Positions 6,862 through 12,146 of a stretch of 12,146 nucleotides of DNA are shown one piece after another. The DNA is from UBA4292 sp002395865. Its GTDB lineage: Bacteria; Bacillota; Clostridia; Lachnospirales; Lachnospiraceae. Location: positions 1 through 12,146 of the forward strand of contig CAMNBU010000051.1 of NCBI GenBank assembly GCA_946533395.1. Reading direction: 5' to 3'. Numbering within the stretch: position 1 is the first letter of the stretch; each line of letters opens with the position of its first letter. The position numbers were made by a program, and so were the translations under genes. The notes below the pieces were generated by a model. The model had not been told where the DNA came from, made no database searches, and was given only the letters and a program-made list of their open reading frames with translations.

Positions 6862-8252
6862 TATAACTCACAGTTTCCAACAGTTCTCGGGAAAGGAACC
6901 ACATCTCTGATATTGCCCATGCCTGTGACGTACATTACAGCTCTCTCGAAGCCGAGTCCGAAGCCTGCGTGGCGAACGGAGCCGTACTTTCTGAGGTCGA
7001 GATAGAAGCCGTAGTCCTTCGCCCCAAGACCCAGCTCGTTCATTCGAGCCGTGAGCTTATCGTAGTCGTCCTCTCTCTGGCTTCCGCCGATGATCTCGCC
7101 GATACCGGGTACCAGACAGTCGACTGCAGCCACGGTCTTGTTATCGGGATTGAGTTTCATGTAGAAGGCCTTTATCTCCTTCGGATAATCCGTGACGAAT
7201 ACGGGGCGTTTGAAGATGACCTCAGTCAGATATCTCTCATGCTCTGTCTGCAGATCGCATCCCCAGCTCACCTTGTAATCGAATTCATCGTTGTGCTTCT
7301 CAAGAAGCTCTATGGCCTCCGTGTATGTCACTCTCGCGAAATCCGAGCTGACCACGTGGTTGAGCCTGTCGATAAGTCCCTTGTCGACAAAGCTGTTGAA
7401 GAATTCCATCTCCTCGGGAGCATTCTCCATAACATACTTTATGATGTACTTGAGCATGCTCTCGGCAAGCTCCATATCGTCCTCGAGGTCCGCAAATGCG
7501 ATCTCGGGCTCGATCATCCAGAACTCTGCCGCGTGGCGCGTGGTATTTGAATTCTCCGCGCGGAACGTCGGTCCGAAGGTGTAGATATTTCTGAAAGCGC
7601 ATGCGTATGTTTCACCGTTTAACTGTCCCGATACGGTGAGGTTCGTGCTCTTTCCGAAGAAATCCTGTGAATAATCCACGCTGCCGTCCTCATTAAGCGG
7701 AACGTTCTTCAGGTCGAGAGTCGTCACCTGGAACATCTCACCGGCGCCCTCGCAGTCGCTTCCGGTGATGAGCGGAGTGTGTACATACACGAAATCCCTC
7801 TCCTGGAAAAATCTGTGGATGGCATATGCCAGAAGCGATCTCACGCGAAATACCGCCTGAAATGTATTGGTCCTGGGGCGAAGATGCGATATCGTTCTCA
7901 GGTACTCGAGCGAATGTCTCTTCTTCTGCAGAGGATAATCGGGTGTGGATGCGCCCTCCACCTCCACTGTGTCCGCCTGTATCTCGAAGGGCTGCTTGGC
8001 CTCGGGTGTAGCCACGAGCTTGCCGGTCACGATGACTGCAGCGCCGACATTGAGCTTCGCGATATCCGCGAAATTATCCATGGTATCGTGAAATACCACC
8101 TGAAGTGTCTCAAAAAACGTTCCGTCGTGAAGCACAAGAAAGCCGAAGCTCTTCGAATCCCTGACGCTCCTGACCCAGCCGCCGACCTTAACGGTCGTGT
8201 CTATATAATCGGGAGTCTTTTTATATATATCCCTCACTGTAACAAGTTCCAT
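6861..8252 (-). CDS. asnS: Asparagine--tRNA ligase (AsnRS)
   Basis: This class IIb aminoacyl-tRNA synthetase charges tRNA-Asn with asparagine in the cytoplasm. The 463-residue length is exactly typical. An N-terminal OB-fold anticodon-binding domain (VKVGGWVRSVRDSKSFGFL, 21-39) leads into the catalytic core. A motif 1 region is seen near 150-173, motif 2 as FRAENSNTTRHAAEFWMIEP (230-249), and motif 3 as GFGLGFERAVMYVTGM (430-445) followed by NIRDVVPFPRTVGN (447-460). The order H-A-A-E-F-W-M-I-E-P and the FPRTxGN ending separate AsnRS from AspRS and LysRS. Start ATG 8252 has AGAGGT just upstream. The gene lies only three bases after the stop of the two-TM protein gene, so translation is probably coupled. 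No T-box leader precedes it; it appears to rely on the ptb promoter far upstream. Confidence 0.97.
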   Translation of the reverse strand: MELVTVRDIYKKTPDYIDTTVKVGGWVRSVRDSKSFGFLVLHDGTFFETLQVVFHDTMDNFADIAKLNVGAAVIVTGKLVATPEAKQPFEIQADTVEVEGASTPDYPLQKKRHSLEYLRTISHLRPRTNTFQAVFRVRSLLAYAIHRFFQERDFVYVHTPLITGSDCEGAGEMFQVTTLDLKNVPLNEDGSVDYSQDFFGKSTNLTVSGQLNGETYACAFRNIYTFGPTFRAENSNTTRHAAEFWMIEPEIAFADLEDDMELAESMLKYIIKYVMENAPEEMEFFNSFVDKGLIDRLNHVVSSDFARVTYTEAIELLEKHNDEFDYKVSWGCDLQTEHERYLTEVIFKRPVFVTDYPKEIKAFYMKLNPDNKTVAAVDCLVPGIGEIIGGSQREDDYDKLTARMNELGLGAKDYGFYLDLRKYGSVRHAGFGLGFERAVMYVTGMGNIRDVVPFPRTVGNCEL

Positions 8253-8255
8253 AGT

Positions 8256-8912
8256 TTACCTCTTTCTCTTATCCGACAGATCCGCAAATGTATCTGCGAA
8301 ATAACTTTTATCCTCCAGCTCCCGCATATCCCTGGCCTTTATCAGCTCGGAAAAGTCTATGACCTTCTCCTCCTCCGGCTTGTAGCTGTTCGTGTTCTCA
8401 TGGACCTTTCTCTTATCAGCCTCATAGTTGGCCACGGCCACAGTCCTCTCCTTCATCATCCTTTCGAGGTACTGTTTCTCCCACGCTATAAGCTCACTTA
8501 TGGGATGCTCACCGGGTCTTGTGCGGTCGTGGTAATACCTGCTCCTGTGGATATTCACGGCATGCCAGACGCACGAAGCCGCAAGGCCGATGCCAAGAAA
8601 GATCACGCAGAAGAGAATCCCCATGCCGGCGGCTGCCATTATCGGACTGGTTCCATATGGTCCTGTAAAGGAATAATGACCGTTTGAGACAGTTCCCCAG
8701 CACAGCAGAAACGTGATCAGGGAAAATCCGAACACTCCGCCGACCACGGCGATGGTCATAAGACTCATCCTCCGCCTTCCGGTATATTCCGTCCTGCGGT
8801 TCTCGAGCCTCTTCAGCCAGCGCTCACTGTCATATATCTCTTTTTCGCAGTATTTCAGCCGCTCCTCGTCATATCTTATGACGTGTGCGACATCTCTGTA
8901 TCCGTCGGACAT
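8256..8912 (-). CDS. Two-TM membrane protein with charged helical arms, function unknown
   Basis: I do not recognise this 218-residue protein. It has a charged N-terminal helix rich in Glu/Arg (about 10-48), a hydrophobic segment (about 50-72), a short Gly/Ser/Tyr-rich loop (73-90), a second hydrophobic segment (about 91-118), then a long charged C-terminal region with helical, possibly coiled-coil, stretches (about 135-215) ending in KRKR. There is no signal peptide. Positive charge on both sides of the membrane pair suggests both arms are cytoplasmic. The frame is intact and the gene is tightly placed: its ATG is four bases after the buk stop, and asnS starts three bases after its own stop. 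No good ribosome binding site precedes the ATG, so expression probably depends on coupling to buk. Nothing in the sequence gives a reaction or partner. Confidence 0.75.
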   Translation of the reverse strand: MSDGYRDVAHVIRYDEERLKYCEKEIYDSERWLKRLENRRTEYTGRRRMSLMTIAVVGGVFGFSLITFLLCWGTVSNGHYSFTGPYGTSPIMAAAGMGILFCVIFLGIGLAASCVWHAVNIHRSRYYHDRTRPGEHPISELIAWEKQYLERMMKERTVAVANYEADKRKVHENTNSYKPEEEKVIDFSELIKARDMRELEDKSYFADTFADLSDKRKR

Positions 8913-8916
8913 ATCA

Positions 8917-9981
8917 TCAGTATTTGCAGACCTCTTCCTCGCCGTCCATCACTCTGATGGCGCCCTGTGCGAGTGCAAGAAGCTCATCCTCGCCGGGGTA
9001 TACGGTAAACGGAGCGATCCAGCCGGCTCTCTCCTTAAGTGCCTCAATGGTGACCTTGTTGTATGCGATTCCGCCTGTGACGATGATCTGATCCACCTTG
9101 CCCTTCATTACGGTGGCAGCGGCGCCGATATCCTTGGCTACCTGATAGTGGAACGCGTCTATGAGATCGGCTGCGGCCTTATTGCCCTCGGATGCCATCT
9201 TCACGAGATCCCTCATGTCGTTGGTTCCGATGTATGCGTTGAAACCGCCGCCGCCCACAAGCTTCTTCATGACCTCAGCCTGGGTGTATCTTCCGGAGAA
9301 GCACATCTTAACCAGATCGCCTGCGGGAACGCCGCCTGCTCTCTCGGGTGAGAAAGCGCCTTCGCCGTCGAGCGCGTTATTTACATCTACGACTCTTCCG
9401 CCCACATGGCTTCCGACTGAAACACCGCCGCCCATGTGTACAACGATAAGATTCAGTGAATTATAGGGAACTCCCTTCTCCTTTGCGTATCTCTTCGCTA
9501 CGGCCTTCTGGTTGAGAGCGTGGAAAACGCTTCTTCTCGGAAGCTCCGGAACTCCGGAATATCTGGCAATGGGCTCGAGCTCATCCACTACGACAGGGTC
9601 GACGATGAACGAGGGAACGCCTATCTCATCACCGATCTCTCTGGCTAAAACACCGCCGAGATTGGATGCGTGCTGTCCCTGACGGCCGATCTTAAGGTCC
9701 TCAAGAAGGTCATCGGTAACCGCGTACGTACCGCCGCTGATGGGCTTTAACATACCGCCGCGGCCTACGACCACATCGATGCTCTTAAGGTCGATGCCCT
9801 TGTCCTTAAGTATATCAAGTATCACCGACTTTCTGAAATTCTTCTGGTCGATGATCATCGCGAAATCGCGAAGCTCCTCAGTGCTGTGGCGCAGAGTCTC
9901 CTCCATCACCTGCTTCTCATCCTCGTAGATACCGATCTTGGTGGATGTTGAACCCGGATTTATTATAAGTATTCTGTACAT
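8917..9981 (-). CDS. buk: Butyrate kinase
   Basis: This ASKHA-fold acetokinase-family enzyme converts butyryl phosphate and ADP to butyrate and ATP, the last step of one butyrate-forming route. The 354-residue length is typical of Buk and shorter than acetate kinase (about 400). Key regions are the phosphate-1 motif ILIINPGSTSTKIGIY (4-19), the VGRGG turn (72-76), HMGGGVSVGSH (182-192), SPERAGGVP (211-219) and the nucleotide-binding VTGGIAYN (301-308), followed by PGEDELLALAQGA (329-341). Start ATG 9981 has AGGAGA (complement of 9987-9992) five bases upstream. The gene follows ptb by 15 bases in the standard ptb-buk order. Two TGA codons in a row close the frame. A branched-chain fatty acid kinase would look similar, so the exact acyl substrate is inferred. 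Confidence 0.96.
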   Translation of the reverse strand: MYRILIINPGSTSTKIGIYEDEKQVMEETLRHSTEELRDFAMIIDQKNFRKSVILDILKDKGIDLKSIDVVVGRGGMLKPISGGTYAVTDDLLEDLKIGRQGQHASNLGGVLAREIGDEIGVPSFIVDPVVVDELEPIARYSGVPELPRRSVFHALNQKAVAKRYAKEKGVPYNSLNLIVVHMGGGVSVGSHVGGRVVDVNNALDGEGAFSPERAGGVPAGDLVKMCFSGRYTQAEVMKKLVGGGGFNAYIGTNDMRDLVKMASEGNKAAADLIDAFHYQVAKDIGAAATVMKGKVDQIIVTGGIAYNKVTIEALKERAGWIAPFTVYPGEDELLALAQGAIRVMDGEEEVCKY

Positions 9982-9996
9982 GGCATTCTCCTGTTA

Positions 9997-10911
9997 TCAC
10001 TTCTTGATATTTGCAGCCACAACTGCGGCAAGAGCTATTGAATTGAGCTTTACTTCAAATGTATCAGAACGGCTGGTAAGGATGCAGGGAGCGGTGGTGC
10101 CCACGAGTATGCAGCCGTTTACGGACTTGGTGGTGTGAACGAGGCACTTGTATACGAGATTGCCCGCATCAATATCGTGGAAAAGGAATATATCCGCATC
10201 GCCTACGATCTTTCTTCCTGTAGCGTTCTTGTGGATGGCTGCCTCAGCGTCCATAGCGAGGTCAAGAGAGAGAGGTCCGTCGATGATGCAGCCTGTGATC
10301 TTTCCCTCCTCGTTCATCTTTGTGAGCTCTGCGGCATCCACGCACTCGGGCATCTTAGGGTTTAGCACCTCAACTGCTGCCAGAGGAGCCACCTTCGGGT
10401 TCTCTATGCCGCATGCATTGGCAACCTCGACTGCATTGCCGATGATATCGACCTTCTGCTCAAGCGTGGGGTAGGTGTTGAAAGCCACGTCGGTGAGGAA
10501 CATGAGTCCGTCGTGTCCGGGAACGTCAAATACAGCAACATGCGAAAGCTGCTTGCCCGAACGGAGACCGACCTCCTTGTCCAGGACGCTCTTTAAGAAT
10601 GTCTTCGTGTCCGCAAGGCCCTTCATGTACATATCTGCCTTGCCGTCGTGAACAAGCGATACCGCCTTGTGCGCGGCAGCCGTGATATCCGGCTCATCTA
10701 TTATCTCATAGTCATTCAGATCCATACCGATCTGAGCCGCGATCTCCCTGATCTTCGCCTCGTCACCGACTAAGATGGCGTCCGCGATATCTCTCTCCTT
10801 CGCAGCCTTTATGGCCTCCAAAACGTTTGTATCCTGCGCCGCAGCTACGGCAACCTTCTTTCTGTCAAGCTCTGATACCTTCTTTATCAGATCCGCAAAA
10901 CTCTTGCTCAT
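9997..10911 (-). CDS. ptb: Phosphate butyryltransferase
   Basis: Ptb transfers the butyryl group from CoA to phosphate, feeding butyryl phosphate to butyrate kinase. The protein is 304 residues, the usual size of Ptb and of the PTA/PTB fold. Family segments include MKGLADTKTFLKSVLDKEVG (96-115), DVPGHDGLMFLTDVA (129-143), DGPLSLDLA (211-219), LFHDIDAGNLVYK (243-255) and TSRSDTFEVKLNSIALA (279-295). The last two distinguish it from short phosphate acetyltransferases. Start ATG 10911 has GGAAAGGT (complement of 10917-10924) five bases upstream. It is the first gene after a clear promoter and heads the probable operon ptb-buk-(two-TM protein)-asnS. The exact acyl chain preference is not visible in the sequence. 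Confidence 0.96.
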   Translation of the reverse strand: MSKSFADLIKKVSELDRKKVAVAAAQDTNVLEAIKAAKERDIADAILVGDEAKIREIAAQIGMDLNDYEIIDEPDITAAAHKAVSLVHDGKADMYMKGLADTKTFLKSVLDKEVGLRSGKQLSHVAVFDVPGHDGLMFLTDVAFNTYPTLEQKVDIIGNAVEVANACGIENPKVAPLAAVEVLNPKMPECVDAAELTKMNEEGKITGCIIDGPLSLDLAMDAEAAIHKNATGRKIVGDADIFLFHDIDAGNLVYKCLVHTTKSVNGCILVGTTAPCILTSRSDTFEVKLNSIALAAVVAANIKK

Positions 10912-10924
10912 GTCATACCTTTCC

Positions 10925-10950
10925 GCCGGAGATACCGGCTCATTTTTTTG
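10925..10950. promoter_or_regulatory. Hairpin in the ptb leader beside a seven-base A/T run
   Basis: GCCGG (10925-10929) and CCGGC (10935-10939) form a 5-bp GC stem around AGATA. On the - strand it lies in the ptb 5' leader, just before the GGAAAGGT ribosome binding site, and follows a run of seven A. Read on the + strand, the same stem is followed by seven T after TCA, the layout of a small terminator for rightward transcription. Its role is uncertain. Confidence 0.35.
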
Positions 10951-10959
10951 TCACACGAC

Positions 10960-10988
10960 AGTATAGCATCACGCTTTCATTCGGTCAA
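10960..10988 (-). promoter_or_regulatory. Sigma-A-type promoter of the ptb-buk operon
   Basis: On the - strand TTGACC (complement of 10983-10988) is separated by exactly 17 bases from TATACT (complement of 10960-10965). Both boxes match the consensus at five of six positions. Transcription would start near 10950-10954, giving a leader of about 40 bases before the ptb ATG at 10911. The promoter lies directly after the end of the upstream gene at 11000. Confidence 0.82.
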
Positions 10989-10999
10989 GGAATTTCTGC

Positions 11000-12130
11000 C
11001 TATTCCCAGCTCACCAATACCACTGCTTCGCCGCCGAATACCGCAGAAATGTCCTCTGTTTTCACATTTGACGACTCTCTGGTCGCGGGATCGTATATCC
11101 TGACATCATTCTGCGTATAACCGGTGATCAGCTTTGAATTGTCCACGCTCTCAGGCAGAGCCATGACCGGGTGCCCGGCGCTTAGATAATGGGTAATATA
11201 CGCGGTATTCAGCTCCCTTATCACTATCATCCTGTCGCCGAAGATATACTCCAGCTCCTGTGCGGCCTGTGTAAATCCCTGCTTAGTGTGATCTTTGGCC
11301 ACCTGCTCGCTCACGGCGCCGTTTGCAAGACCCGCATAGGCCATTATATCCACCGCCCTCTCAAGCGGACTCATGGAGTTTAATACCTCCTCCTGCCCCT
11401 CCTTCGTCCAGCTCATCTCGGGAAGCTTGATGGTGGTATATATCTCCTTCGCGTCCCTGTCCCAGATGACCCTGTCGAACTCCGCGTCAAGTCTCACGGT
11501 TCCGAAACGGTCCCATGCGGTCCTTATGGCATCCAGCAGATCGTCGCTGCGGCCTGCAGGCTCCGCGAGCACCCAGGCCATATACTTTTTGTCTCCGTTT
11601 ACCGCCGCGTAATTTACCGTTGCGGGAGCTGTGGCTGAAAATTCCGCCTGCGAAGTGACGAGTTTCTTTGACTGCGGTATCGTCCGGCCGAGATTGATAT
11701 AGTAGTAATCCCTCTTTATCTCGGAAGCCGCCACACGTATGCTCACAGTCCCATCGGATGCAGGTACGGATGCTATGCCCAGGATATCGTTCTCCATAGG
11801 CACATATCTTCCGTCAGTGTAAGCGTCCCTCTCTATGATCACGCCATATTCCGTAAGGGTCACGCCCTTTATGAACACACCGTCGCGGTGATATCTGGTC
11901 TTGGCCACCCCGTCCGTTCCCGCGAGATCCACATCTCCTGGACCGGGGCTGACCGCTGTCAAGTGAGAGTTGGCCACTTGGGGTGTCGCACGTGTGCTAT
12001 GCGCACGGAGAGGTATTTTTCCTCCCCCTCCCCGCGATGGCAGGGGGGATTTGGCAGCAAATGCGCCCCCCATCTGCAAGTCCTCAGGCAAAACCCCCAG
12101 GCACCCCTCACGCGCGAGCCGCGCCCGCAC
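11000..12130 (-). CDS. Uncharacterised protein, possible C39-like C-terminal domain; N-terminus doubtful
   Basis: I do not recognise the gene as a whole. Residues 66 onward (below about 11935) look like a normal protein: a mixed beta region (85-190) and then a helical and mixed segment (250-376). The end, with AGHPVMALP (318-326), KLITGYTQNDVRIYDP (333-348) and a final VVLVSWE, resembles the second half of papain-like C39-type peptidase domains, where a substrate-side strand is followed by VTGYD-x-x-V-x-x-xDP. The expected catalytic His before that strand is missing (NSK instead), and no Cys occurs near the helix at 253-266. The first 60 or so residues from GTG 12130 are Gly/Arg/Pro-rich, come from the GC-rich tail, and contain no signal peptide. 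The frame stays open to the window edge, so the true start is unknown and the gene may be truncated or fused there. Confidence 0.6.
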   Translation of the reverse strand: MRARLAREGCLGVLPEDLQMGGAFAAKSPLPSRGGGGKIPLRAHSTRATPQVANSHLTAVSPGPGDVDLAGTDGVAKTRYHRDGVFIKGVTLTEYGVIIERDAYTDGRYVPMENDILGIASVPASDGTVSIRVAASEIKRDYYYINLGRTIPQSKKLVTSQAEFSATAPATVNYAAVNGDKKYMAWVLAEPAGRSDDLLDAIRTAWDRFGTVRLDAEFDRVIWDRDAKEIYTTIKLPEMSWTKEGQEEVLNSMSPLERAVDIMAYAGLANGAVSEQVAKDHTKQGFTQAAQELEYIFGDRMIVIRELNTAYITHYLSAGHPVMALPESVDNSKLITGYTQNDVRIYDPATRESSNVKTEDISAVFGGEAVVLVSWE

Positions 12131-12146
12131 CGGGCCGCGGCACCCC
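11960..12146. other. GC-rich palindromic tail, probably foreign repeat or assembly junction
   Basis: The last 187 bases are about 67% G+C by my count, reaching about 70% beyond 12000 and nearly all G/C in the final 26 bases. They contain runs of C and G and short inverted repeats, for example CAAGTG (11960-11965) with CACTTG (11975-11980), and a GGGGGG / CCCCCC pair around 12043-12072. Several frames are open on both strands simply because stops are rare at this composition. It differs in character from all other DNA here. No gene is supported inside it. Confidence 0.45.

Noticed and set aside
7779..8687. A 302-codon frame on the + strand opposite asnS and the two-TM gene
   Set aside because: It is antisense to asnS, which is certain, and its translation has no domain or start signal.
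10912..10999. Possible T-box or other riboswitch before ptb
   Set aside because: The leader is only about 40 bases after the predicted start site and contains no T-box core sequence or known aptamer pattern.
1..12146. CRISPR array, tRNA or rRNA genes
   Set aside because: No regularly spaced direct repeats, no cloverleaf-like sequence and no rRNA-like segment were seen in the short non-coding stretches available.

Overview
The window looks like chromosomal DNA of a butyrate-producing member of the Clostridia, most likely Lachnospiraceae. The reasons are a DnaD-domain protein next to a DnaC/DnaI-type ATPase, a ptb-buk butyrate pair, AzlCD, and many AGGAGA/GGAGG ribosome binding sites with occasional GTG and TTG starts. 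This placement comes from gene content and protein style, not from a search. Base composition is moderate, except for a GC-rich tail at the right edge.

Left part (1-2677, + strand): the 3' end of a DnaD-domain replication protein, a helicase-loader-like AAA+ ATPase, and an unusually long ribose-phosphate pyrophosphokinase. This run ends at a strong hairpin (2685-2714) that can also stop transcription arriving from the opposite strand.

Middle part (2718-6593, - strand, read right to left): a protein with the fold of an SbcD/YhaO-type metallophosphoesterase, then an SbcC/YhaN-type ATPase with two membrane segments in its middle, then azlC and azlD (branched-chain amino acid export). The phosphoesterase-like protein keeps its overall framework and an intact frame but has lost nearly all metal-binding residues, so it looks like a pseudoenzyme paired with a membrane-anchored ATPase. 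This is the most interesting part of the window.

Spacer (6594-6860): a 165-bp element with perfect 12-bp terminal inverted repeats flanked by 8-bp direct repeats, resembling a MITE, followed by two perfect hairpins at the end of asnS.

Right part (6861-10911, - strand): ptb, buk, a two-TM protein of unknown function and asnS are packed with gaps of 3 to 15 bases behind one good sigma-A-type promoter (TTGACC, 17 bases, TATACT), so they probably form one operon. Further right (11000 onward, - strand) is an unrecognised protein with a possible papain-like C39-type C-terminal domain that lacks catalytic residues. Its apparent N-terminus runs into a GC-rich, low-complexity, palindromic tail (about 11960-12146) that looks foreign to the gene and may be an inserted repeat or an assembly junction.
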